From contig JAITRV010000227.1 of assembly GCA_031288215.1 (NCBI GenBank), positions 1 to 5,130 on the forward strand: a stretch of DNA of 5,130 nucleotides, in the 5' to 3' direction. The position numbers and the translations under genes were made by a program. The notes under the pieces are model-generated. The model searched no databases. It was given only the letters and a program-made list of their open reading frames with translations, and had not been told where the DNA came from. This DNA comes from Spirochaetaceae bacterium (GTDB lineage: Bacteria; Spirochaetota; Spirochaetia; Treponematales; Breznakiellaceae). Shown here one piece after another: positions 1-5,130 of this stretch; position 1 is the stretch's first letter; each line of letters begins with the position of its first letter.

Positions 1-153
1 CTCATCGACGGGGTGCTGGAAATTACCGAAGGGCTTTCCCACACGGACGAGATCATTGTCCGGGGCCAGACCCTTTTACAAGACGGCGCTAAGATTAATA
101 TCGTTGAGCGTCAGCCACCACTGGCCGCGGCATCGCCCGGGAGCGCGAGTTAA
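1..153 (+). CDS. RND efflux periplasmic adaptor (membrane fusion protein), C-terminal end only
   Basis: Open from the first base in frame 1 to a TAA stop at 151-153, giving the last 50 residues of a protein whose start lies upstream of the window. The residues GLSHTDEIIVRGQTLLQDGA, then KINIVE, match the usual end of the membrane-proximal beta domain of RND adaptor subunits (AcrA/MexA/HlyD-like family), where a glycine-leucine and a DxIIVxGQ-L-DGAKV pattern is typical. These proteins are periplasmic, often lipid-anchored, and bridge the inner-membrane pump to an outer-membrane channel. The last 14 or so residues are a short Ala/Pro/Ser tail. The transporter gene begins 31 bases after this stop with no terminator between them, which supports one operon. 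The substrate cannot be told from this fragment. Confidence 0.85.
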   Translation, partial: LIDGVLEITEGLSHTDEIIVRGQTLLQDGAKINIVERQPPLAAASPGSAS

Positions 154-184
154 GGGCGCTTAGGATAAGTAAGAAGGACAGACC

Positions 185-3100
185 ATGAGTTTTACCAAAA
201 CTGTTGTTTCACGGCCCACCACAATTTTTGTTTTTTTCGCGCTCCTCATCATGCTGGGGATCTTTGCCTTTATCAATCTTCCGATAGATTTGATGCCGGA
301 AATCAACCCTCCCTACCTGGTGGTGTATACCAGCTATACCGGGGCGGGGCCGAAGGAGGTAGAGCGTTCCGTTACCCGGACTTTGGAGGCCGCCCTCTCC
401 AGCGTTTCCAGTCTTGAATCGGTGAATTCCACCTCCTCCAAGGGTTCCAGCATGGTGATGATGGAGTTTACCTACGGGTCGGATCTGGTGGACGCCTCCA
501 ATTCCGTCCGGGACGCCCTGGAGCGGGTGCGGAACTACCTGCCCACCGGCGCCGATACTCCGATGATCTTCAAATTCGATCCCTCGATGATCCCCATCAT
601 GGGCCTTATCGTGACGGGGAACCGCTCCCCCGAGGAACTGCGGGAGATAACCACCACCACGATTGTCCCCCGGATCGAGCAGGTCCCCGGGGTGGCCACC
701 GCGTCGGTAAACGGCGGGCGGGAAAAGATCATCCGGGTGGAAATTCCCCAGAACCGGCTTGAAGCCTACGGCCTTACCGTCACCGATATCCAGAAGATGC
801 TGGCGGCCAATAACCAGCAGATTTCCGCGGGAACCATCACTGAGGGGGGGCTTTCCTACATCCTTACGACCATGGGGGAATACACATCCCTGGATGAGAT
901 CCGCAGTACCGCCATCAACTACAAGGGGGGCGGGGTTTCCGCGGCGGGGATGGAACTGCCCAAGACCATATACCTGCGGGATATAGCGAATGTGTTCGAG
1001 GGCTACCGGGACGAGACCAGCGTGGTTTACGTCAACGGCCAGACCGCGGTAATGATGCAGGTGCAGAAACAGAGCGGGAAGAATTCGGTCCAGACCGCCA
1101 AGGAGCTGCGGACCCGGCTTACCCGGATCGCCCAGGAGATTCCCCAGGACATCAAGATCACCGAGCTGTTTAACACCACCGATCAAATCGAGAATTCGAT
1201 TAACGAGGTGGGTTCCAGCGCCCTCATGGGGGCGGCGCTGGCGATCATTATCCTGTTCGTTTTTCTCCGTTCCGTTAAGCCTACCCTGATCATCGGGGTT
1301 AGTATCCCTGTGTCCATCATCATTACCCTTATGCTGATGTACTTTGCCAACCTTACCCTGAATATGATGACCCTGGCGGGGCTGATCCTGGGGGTAGGGA
1401 TGCTGGTGGATAACAGTATTGTTATTCTGGAGAATATCTACCACTACCGGGAGAAGGGGGCGAAACTCTCCACCGCCAGCGTTATCGGGACCCAGGAGAT
1501 GATCATCGCCATTGTGGCCTCCACCTTTACTACCATCTGCGTTTTTGCCCCCCTGGTGATGTTCCAGGACATGCTGGAGATGGCCGGGGAAATGTTCGCC
1601 GGTCTGGCCTTTACGGTGGTTATCTCCCTGACCTCCTCCCTGCTGGTCGCCGTCTTCCTGGTGCCGGTACTTTCCAGCCACTACTTCCCCCTGGTTACCC
1701 GGAAGCAGAAACCCCTGCGGAGTTTCCTGGCCCCCATTGACCTGGCCTTTAAGCGTTTTTTTGACGGTCTGGACGAAGCCTACCGCCGGTCGGTGAACTG
1801 GGTCCTGGGCCACAAGGCCCTTACCGTGTCGGTGATTCTGGTGTTCTTCGTGGGAAGCGTATTCATGGTCTGGGTCATCGGCTGGGTCTTTATGCCCGAA
1901 CAGGACCAGGACAATGTGTCGATTAACGTCACCCTGCCGATGGGTACTCCCCTGGCGGAGACCGAAGCGACTCTCCGCCGACTCCAGGTCATTGCGGAGC
2001 GGGAGGTCCACGGGTATAAAGCCATTACCCTGAACGCCGGCGGCGGAGGCATGTTCGCCAGCGGGGGCGGTAATACGGGCTCCCTGCGGATCAACCTGCC
2101 CCGCTACAACGAGCGGACCATGGATGCCAACCAGATTAAGGACATTATGCGGAATCACTTCAACGAATTCCCCGGGGTTATCTTTAACTTTGGGGGAGGC
2201 ATGATGATGAGCGGCGGCAATCCGGTGGACATCGTGATCCGCGCCGACGATCTGGTAAAGGGAAAGGCCCTGGCCGAGCGGATCGCCGCTCTCTTGAAAG
2301 ACCGGCTCCCGGGGGAGGTAACGGAACCCCAGGTGAGTCTGCAAGACGGCCTTCCCCAGATCGAAATAGAGATTGACCGGGAGCGGGTCTACGCCCTGGG
2401 GCTTAACACCTATACCATCGGGAACGAGATCAAAGCCGGGGTGGACGGCATCACCGCCACCCGCTACAAGAGCGGGGGCCACGACTATGATGTCGTGTTA
2501 AGCCTGGCGGAGGCGGACCGCAGTACAAGGCCCGCGCTGGACCATATCTTTGTGAACAGCGCGGTGGCGGGGGGACGGGTTCCCCTGTCCAACTTCGCCT
2601 CCTACAAAGAAGGGACCGGCCCCCTGACCATCAGCCGGGAAAACCAGAGCCGGGTTATCCATGTGACCGCCGGAGTTCCCCCCCGGACCAAACTCAACGT
2701 GCTGGACGGAAAGATTCGCGCCCTTATTACCCAGGAGATCCCCGCGGAGGATGACGTGGTCATCGAGTTTTCTGGGGATAACTCGGAAATGCAAGAATTG
2801 ATGATAAAGTTTGCGCTTATCATCTCTGTAGCCATCGCCCTGGTCTTTGGCATCATGGCAAGCCTGTTTGAATCCTTTCGGGATCCCTTTATCGTGCTGT
2901 TTACCATTCCTCTGTCGGTGATCGGCATTGTGGTCATCTACCTTATCACCAAGGATACCTTTAACATTCTTACCGCCGTGGGGCTCCTGGTGCTGGTGGG
3001 GGTCATCGTCAACAACGGCATTGTGCTGGTGGATTACACCAATACCCTCCGCAAGCGGGGACTCTCCCTCCACGACGCCTGCGTGGAAGCCGCGGGAAAC

Positions 3101-3412
3101 CGGCTGCGGCCCATCCTTATGACCACTCTGACTACAATCCTGGGCCTGGTTCCCATGGCCTTTTTTCCCGGGGAAGGTTCGGAGATGGTTGCCCCCATCG
3201 GCAAGACCGTTCTGGGAGGGCTGTCATTCGGCACGCTGATGACTTTGTTTCTCATGCCCACGGTCTACTACATTGTTAACCGCCGCTCCGACGAGCGGGA
3301 TGCCCGGGCCCAGGCCCGGCGGGAGGAGATCGCCGCGGGGCTGCCCCACCGGAAGGAGCGCCGGACGAAGGACGAAGGCCAGGTGGTCGCGTCCCTTGGG
3401 GAGGTTCTGTGA
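185..3412 (+). CDS. RND family efflux transporter, inner-membrane permease (AcrB-like)
   Basis: Complete 1075-residue protein, a normal length for the hydrophobe/amphiphile-type RND family. The ATG at 185 follows a good Shine-Dalgarno (AAGAAGGA, 171-178). The layout is classic: TM1 at about 11-30, first periplasmic porter/docking region about 31-340, TM2-TM6 about 343-495, TM7 about 545-566, second periplasmic region about 570-870, TM8-TM12 about 874-1030, then a charged cytoplasmic tail. The TM4 proton-relay motif reads GVGMLVDNSIVILENIY, with D409 and N410 at the two acidic positions of AcrB (D407, D408). In TM10, VNNGIVLVDY puts N943 where AcrB has K940. RLRPILMTTLTTILG (TM11, T980) is conserved. 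Family knowledge says such trimers export drugs, lipophiles or other compounds using the proton gradient. It lacks clear signs of a metal-specific CusA/CzcA pump. Two Gly/Met-rich stretches (617-632, 669-678) lie in the second periplasmic region. Substrate unknown. Confidence 0.96.
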   Translation: MSFTKTVVSRPTTIFVFFALLIMLGIFAFINLPIDLMPEINPPYLVVYTSYTGAGPKEVERSVTRTLEAALSSVSSLESVNSTSSKGSSMVMMEFTYGSDLVDASNSVRDALERVRNYLPTGADTPMIFKFDPSMIPIMGLIVTGNRSPEELREITTTTIVPRIEQVPGVATASVNGGREKIIRVEIPQNRLEAYGLTVTDIQKMLAANNQQISAGTITEGGLSYILTTMGEYTSLDEIRSTAINYKGGGVSAAGMELPKTIYLRDIANVFEGYRDETSVVYVNGQTAVMMQVQKQSGKNSVQTAKELRTRLTRIAQEIPQDIKITELFNTTDQIENSINEVGSSALMGAALAIIILFVFLRSVKPTLIIGVSIPVSIIITLMLMYFANLTLNMMTLAGLILGVGMLVDNSIVILENIYHYREKGAKLSTASVIGTQEMIIAIVASTFTTICVFAPLVMFQDMLEMAGEMFAGLAFTVVISLTSSLLVAVFLVPVLSSHYFPLVTRKQKPLRSFLAPIDLAFKRFFDGLDEAYRRSVNWVLGHKALTVSVILVFFVGSVFMVWVIGWVFMPEQDQDNVSINVTLPMGTPLAETEATLRRLQVIAEREVHGYKAITLNAGGGGMFASGGGNTGSLRINLPRYNERTMDANQIKDIMRNHFNEFPGVIFNFGGGMMMSGGNPVDIVIRADDLVKGKALAERIAALLKDRLPGEVTEPQVSLQDGLPQIEIEIDRERVYALGLNTYTIGNEIKAGVDGITATRYKSGGHDYDVVLSLAEADRSTRPALDHIFVNSAVAGGRVPLSNFASYKEGTGPLTISRENQSRVIHVTAGVPPRTKLNVLDGKIRALITQEIPAEDDVVIEFSGDNSEMQELMIKFALIISVAIALVFGIMASLFESFRDPFIVLFTIPLSVIGIVVIYLITKDTFNILTAVGLLVLVGVIVNNGIVLVDYTNTLRKRGLSLHDACVEAAGNRLRPILMTTLTTILGLVPMAFFPGEGSEMVAPIGKTVLGGLSFGTLMTLFLMPTVYYIVNRRSDERDARAQARREEIAAGLPHRKERRTKDEGQVVASLGEVL
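3398..3404 (+). promoter_or_regulatory. Ribosome binding site choosing ATG 3412 for the PII-like gene
   Basis: GGGGAGG lies inside the last codons of the RND gene. It is 7 bases from the ATG at 3412 but only 4 bases from the in-frame GTG at 3409. The spacing favours the ATG, so the protein should begin MVRVEII and not MMVRVEII. The ATG overlaps the RND stop as TGATG, sharing the base at 3412, an arrangement usually linked to translational coupling. Confidence 0.6.
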
Positions 3413-4089
3413 TGGTCCGTGTTGAAATTATCGCCAACCACTCGGTGGAGGAAAATATCCTTGAGGCGTTTGCCCGGGAAGGGGTGGGGAAATTTTACAC
3501 CAAGTACCCCAATGTCTTTGGGATCGGCACTTCGGGCCCCCGCATGGGGGACGCTGTTTGGCCGGAGGAGAACTTTGCCCTGATCGTCTGGTGCGAGGAG
3601 GATGAGGCCCGGGGCATCGCCCGGGCGGTGGCCGCGGTAAAAAAGCAGTTCCCCGACGAGGGGATCAGGATCTTCGGAATTCCCGCCGAACCCAGCCGCT
3701 TTCCCCATGCCGCCGAACCCGTCTGGCCTTCCGCGGAGGCTCACCCCCATGCCGAGCCGGCTCCCCAGGCAGCCCCCGCGGCTTATGGCGCTTCGCCGTC
3801 TTATACTCCCGCGGCCCCTGTCTATAGCCCCGCCGCGCCCCAGGCCCCGGCAGTTTCCGGGGTTTATACCGCGCCTCCCCCACAACCGGCCTATACGCCG
3901 CCTCCTGGCCCCGCCGCGCCAATATCTCAGCCGGTGATTCCGGCGGCCTCCGCCGCGCCGCAGGCCGCTCCGGTTTACGCGCATCCGGCCCCTGCCACAC
4001 CGGCCTATACGCCGCCTCCCGCCGTGCCCGCAATCCCCGCCGATACGGGGATCGGCAAGGAGTACGACGGCCAGAACATGGAGAACTAA
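3412..4089 (+). CDS. PII-like protein with long Pro/Ala/Tyr-rich repetitive tail
   Basis: 225 residues from the ATG at 3412 (GTG 3409 is an alternative one codon earlier). Residues 1-90 fit the PII beta-alpha-beta-beta-alpha-beta fold: strand VRVEIIAN (2-9), helix SVEENILEAFAREGV (11-25), strand and T-loop-like region (26-53) with GIGTSGPRMGD then AVWP-EN, strand FALIVWCEE (55-63), helix EARGIARAVAAVKKQF (65-80), strand IRIFGI (85-90). The G-x-G-T/S...P...G...WP..N pattern recalls the PII-like proteins found beside RND efflux genes in several phyla (the so-called PII-NG type). Classic PII signature residues for GlnB/GlnK are not seen. Residues 91-215 are a disordered-looking tail of Pro, Ala and Tyr with repeated YTPPP/YTPAAP and APQ motifs. 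No signal peptide or membrane segment is seen, so it is probably cytoplasmic. Inferred role: sensing a small ligand and modulating the adjacent pump. The ligand and any regulation are unknown. Confidence 0.75.
   Translation: MVRVEIIANHSVEENILEAFAREGVGKFYTKYPNVFGIGTSGPRMGDAVWPEENFALIVWCEEDEARGIARAVAAVKKQFPDEGIRIFGIPAEPSRFPHAAEPVWPSAEAHPHAEPAPQAAPAAYGASPSYTPAAPVYSPAAPQAPAVSGVYTAPPPQPAYTPPPGPAAPISQPVIPAASAAPQAAPVYAHPAPATPAYTPPPAVPAIPADTGIGKEYDGQNMEN
3886..3905 (+). repeat. 20-base exact direct repeat, copy 1, in the tail of the PII-like gene
   Basis: This stretch, encoding P-A-Y-T-P-P-P in the tail, is identical over 20 bases to 4000-4019, 114 bases (38 codons) further on, so the reading frame is kept. 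It belongs to a larger imperfect duplication: the upstream marker CGCCGCGCC[C/G]CAGGCC also occurs twice, at 3831-3846 and 3951-3966. Confidence 0.85.
4000..4019 (+). repeat. 20-base exact direct repeat, copy 2, in the tail of the PII-like gene
   Basis: Second copy of the 3886-3905 sequence, in the same reading frame. At protein level the tail has three related units, each beginning with APQ (residues 117, 142 and 182) and ending in a Y-T-P-rich stretch, which suggests growth by in-frame duplication. Confidence 0.85.
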
Positions 4090-4096
4090 GGGGGCC

Positions 4097-4501
4097 GTGT
4101 CCTACGTTCATCCCAAGCTGCGGGCCTTTACGGAAAGCCTGGAGGAACTGTTCCACCAGGTTGATGAGGAACTGGAGGACCGCTATGGCGGCCGTTTTTC
4201 CCTGCACCCCAACCGGCCCCGGCGGGGAGAAACGGCCAACCCGGAAATGGACGGTCTCTTTGAGGTAGCCCCGGACTTTACCCCTGGTATCGGTTCGGAA
4301 AAGGGCCGGGGCTACCTGGTTTCCCTCCGGGTTGCCACCCTGGAAAAGGTGCCCCCGGATGATTTTGAGGCTCTTATGACCCGGGCGGCGGAACTGGTAA
4401 GGGATCGGCTTCCCCGCTTCTTTCCCGGCCGCTCCCTGGAAGTGGTTCGTGACGGCCCGCGCTTTAAGATCACCGGCGACTTTTCACTGGGGGAGGCATA
4501 G
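4097..4501 (+). CDS. Conserved-looking hypothetical protein in the efflux operon, 134 aa
   Basis: I do not recognise this protein. It starts at GTG 4097, 7 bases after the stop of the PII-like gene; the purine run AAGGGGG (4088-4094) directly upstream, overlapping that stop codon, can act as ribosome binding site, though its 3' end is very close to the start. No ATG gives a better start near the 5' end. The protein looks soluble, with no signal peptide or membrane segment. Residues 5-30 form a likely acidic amphipathic helix (FTESLEELFHQVDEELEDRY). Residues 36-70 are a Pro/Arg/Gly-rich middle with MDGLFEVAPDFTPGIGSEKG. Residues 73-83 look like a strand (YLVSLRVATLE), 87-107 a helix, and 114-129 a strand pair ending KITGDFSL. 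Codon use matches the neighbours, with strong G/C in third positions, supporting a real gene. The position suggests a job with the pump or the PII-like protein, but no function can be assigned. Confidence 0.75.
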   Translation: MSYVHPKLRAFTESLEELFHQVDEELEDRYGGRFSLHPNRPRRGETANPEMDGLFEVAPDFTPGIGSEKGRGYLVSLRVATLEKVPPDDFEALMTRAAELVRDRLPRFFPGRSLEVVRDGPRFKITGDFSLGEA

Positions 4502-4560
4502 CAGGTTATTTGCCAACGCAATGTAAAAAGGGTCCACAAGCGCGATAGGCTGCTGGTAGG

Positions 4561-4588
4561 TTGTAAACTCTAAATCACCTGGTATGAG
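4561..4588 (+). promoter_or_regulatory. Candidate sigma70-type promoter upstream of pbpC
   Basis: TTGTAA (4561-4566) and TATGAG (4583-4588) are separated by 16 bases, and TG at 4580-4581 gives an extended -10 shape (TGGTATGAG). Each box matches 4 of 6 consensus bases. If used, the transcript would start near 4595 and carry a leader of about 265 bases containing the inverted repeat at 4620-4710. This rests on matching by eye in an AT-rich stretch, where chance hits are common. Confidence 0.22.
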
Positions 4589-4619
4589 AAAACACGAAAA
4601 TTATAAATCGTGAGAATAT

Positions 4620-4710
4620 TAACCACAAAGTCAAAGAAGTATAAGAAATGAAGTTAGCCCTCCTTCTTCCTTCGACTGTGAACCTTCGGTTCGATTTGAC
4701 TTGGTGGTTA
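4620..4710. repeat. Imperfect inverted repeat with 59-base centre, palindromic element
   Basis: The arms 4620-4635 (TAACCACAAAGTCAAA) and 4695-4710 (TTTGACTTGGTGGTTA) pair at 15 of 16 positions, with one A-G mismatch (4627/4703). The centre contains a second small hairpin, GAACC/GGTTC (4680-4692, loop of 3), and a purine-rich then pyrimidine-rich stretch (about 4636-4672) that could pair weakly. The right arm is followed by a T-rich run (TTTCTTGTTT, 4711-4720), so it could also act as a weak terminator, although the stem is not GC-rich. The arm sequence resembles, from memory, dispersed intergenic palindromes of the ACCACAAAG...CTTGGTGGT type seen in many bacterial genomes. A mobile or repeat origin is therefore inferred; no transposase gene and no target duplication is evident. 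Confidence 0.6.
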
Positions 4711-4724
4711 TTTCTTGTTTGATT
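4696..4724 (+). promoter_or_regulatory. Weak candidate promoter overlapping the right arm of the inverted repeat
   Basis: TTGACT (4696-4701, 5 of 6 for a -35 box) is 17 bases from TTGATT (4719-4724, 3 of 6 for a -10 box), with TG at 4716-4717 giving an extended -10 shape. The -35 box lies inside the palindrome arm. The poor -10 match makes this the weaker of the two candidates for pbpC. Confidence 0.15.
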
Positions 4725-4741
4725 CTGTAATTGCTCATATC

Positions 4742-4761
4742 CGGTTTTATAGTCCAAACCG
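4742..4761. other. Small perfect hairpin, 6-bp stem and 8-base loop
   Basis: CGGTTT (4742-4747) pairs with AAACCG (4756-4761) around the loop TATAGTCC. No T-run follows on the + strand, so it is not a standard intrinsic terminator. It lies between two copies of TAATTGCT, about 100 bases before the pbpC start, so an operator or leader role is possible but unsupported. A stem this short can arise by chance. Confidence 0.3.
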
Positions 4762-4858
4762 CAGAAATTACCGGTTCTAATTGCTAATCCCAAATGCCTT
4801 TCCCTCCGGCTTCCTTTTAGGCTAGGCTGTAGTCTTGATAATCTCCGGCCGGAACAAT

Positions 4859-5130
4859 ATGAACCGCGCATTGATTTCCCCGGGGGGCTTCCGCCGGGCC
4901 CTTCGCCGCTGGCGGCCGGCGGCCTTGGCCGGGCCGCTCCTCTGGTTTGCCTTTTGTCTTCCCAGGCCCCTGTTTGAAGTCCCCTATTCCCCGGTCCTCT
5001 ATGACCGGGAAGGGAGGCTGCTGGGGGCCCTGGCCGCGGTGGACGGCCAGTGGCGCTTCCCCCCCGGCCCGGTGAACGAAAAATTTGCCGCCGCCCTTAT
5101 GGAGGCCGAAGACCGCCGGTTCCGCCTGCA
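4859..5130 (+). CDS. pbpC: Penicillin-binding protein 1C-type transglycosylase, N-terminal part (cut by window end)
   Basis: Open from ATG 4859 to the window edge, 90 full codons. A weak Shine-Dalgarno (GGA, 4851-4853) lies 5 bases upstream, and an in-frame stop (TAG, 4823-4825) limits any earlier start. Residues 1-20 are Arg-rich and cytoplasmic (FRRALRRWRP), residues 21-40 form the membrane anchor (AALAGPLLWFAFCLPRPLF), and then come SPVLYDREGRLLGALAAVDG and QWRFP, a pattern typical of PBP1C. EAEDRRFRL (82-90) is the start of the GT51 glycosyltransferase domain, with E84 as the expected catalytic glutamate of the ED-x-x-F motif. Full-length family members also carry a transpeptidase domain and a PBP1C C-terminal domain, outside this window. 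It would polymerise lipid II into peptidoglycan strands on the periplasmic face of the inner membrane. The gap before it suggests its own promoter. Confidence 0.85.
   Translation, partial: MNRALISPGGFRRALRRWRPAALAGPLLWFAFCLPRPLFEVPYSPVLYDREGRLLGALAAVDGQWRFPPGPVNEKFAAALMEAEDRRFRL

Larger units (their letters stand above)
4502..4858. other. Intergenic region, AT-rich compared with its flanks
   Basis: These 357 bases separate the end of the efflux operon from the pbpC start. The stretch from about 4560 to 4800 is clearly richer in A and T than the genes either side, and I see no convincing coding frame on either strand. It holds a long imperfect inverted repeat (4620-4710), a 6-bp hairpin (4742-4761), an 8-base direct repeat (TAATTGCT at 4728-4735 and 4778-4785) and weak promoter-like sequences. 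No strong GC-rich hairpin with a T-run follows directly after the 4501 stop, so the operon's terminator is not obvious. Confidence 0.8.

Noticed and set aside
844..850. Run of seven G in the RND gene, with a run of six G nearby at about 925-930, as possible phase-variation tracts
   Set aside because: The runs are short and the frame is intact. Similar runs occur throughout this G/C-rich coding sequence, including seven C in pbpC near 5059.
209..2482. A 757-codon open frame on the minus strand opposite the RND gene
   Set aside because: It lies antisense to an unmistakable RND gene. Its translation is low-complexity, rich in His, Gly, Asp and Gln, without any recognisable domain. It arises because high G/C in third codon positions removes stops on the other strand.
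3268..3984. A 238-codon minus-strand frame opposite the RND end and the PII-like gene
   Set aside because: Its translation is an Arg/Gly-rich artefact of the Pro/Ala-rich coding strand, with no domain. The + strand frame has the proper start, ribosome site and fold pattern.
4502..4545. Intrinsic terminator directly after the last operon gene
   Set aside because: Only a 4-bp GGCA/TGCC pairing around the 4501 stop is visible and no T-run follows, which is too weak to call.
4680..4700. tRNA-like T-arm (GGTTCGA) in the gap
   Set aside because: The heptamer is present, but no acceptor stem, anticodon arm or D-arm surrounds it. The sequence is better explained as part of the palindromic element.
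4575..4871. A 98-codon minus-strand frame in the intergenic region
   Set aside because: It would start inside pbpC, has no good ribosome site, and is largely a translation of the palindromic element and AT-rich DNA. No recognisable motif is seen.

Overview
The window is a moderately GC-rich bacterial region, read almost entirely from the + strand. It holds the 3' part of an efflux operon, then a non-coding gap of about 357 bases that is visibly richer in A and T, then the start of a cell-wall synthesis gene. The efflux pump design implies a Gram-negative (diderm) envelope. Protein style and gene mix remind me of a spirochaete, possibly a Treponema-like one, but this is an impression and not a proof.

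Layout: (1) 1-153, the C-terminal end of a periplasmic adaptor (membrane fusion) protein. (2) 185-3412, a complete inner-membrane RND transporter of 1075 residues. (3) 3412-4089, a PII-like protein whose compact alpha/beta domain of about 90 residues is followed by a Pro/Ala/Tyr-rich tail of about 130 residues with internal repeats; its ATG shares one base with the RND stop codon. (4) 4097-4501, a 134-residue protein I do not recognise, starting at GTG 7 bases after the previous stop. (5) 4502-4858, an intergenic stretch with an imperfect long inverted repeat (15 of 16 pairs), a smaller hairpin and weak promoter candidates. (6) 4859-5130, the N-terminal 90 codons of a penicillin-binding protein 1C-type peptidoglycan glycosyltransferase, cut by the window edge.

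The adaptor and RND pump would form the inner-membrane and periplasmic part of a tripartite exporter; no outer-membrane channel gene is visible here. The tight coupling of the PII-like gene to the pump suggests that it senses something in the cytoplasm and acts on the pump or on its expression. PII-like proteins next to RND pumps are a known pattern, but the long repetitive tail here is unusual. The third gene is translationally close and may work with them. pbpC looks like a separate transcription unit. The most interesting observations are the tailed PII-like protein, the unknown co-transcribed gene and the palindromic element in the gap. I see no CRISPR array, tRNA, rRNA, transposase or clear new defence system.
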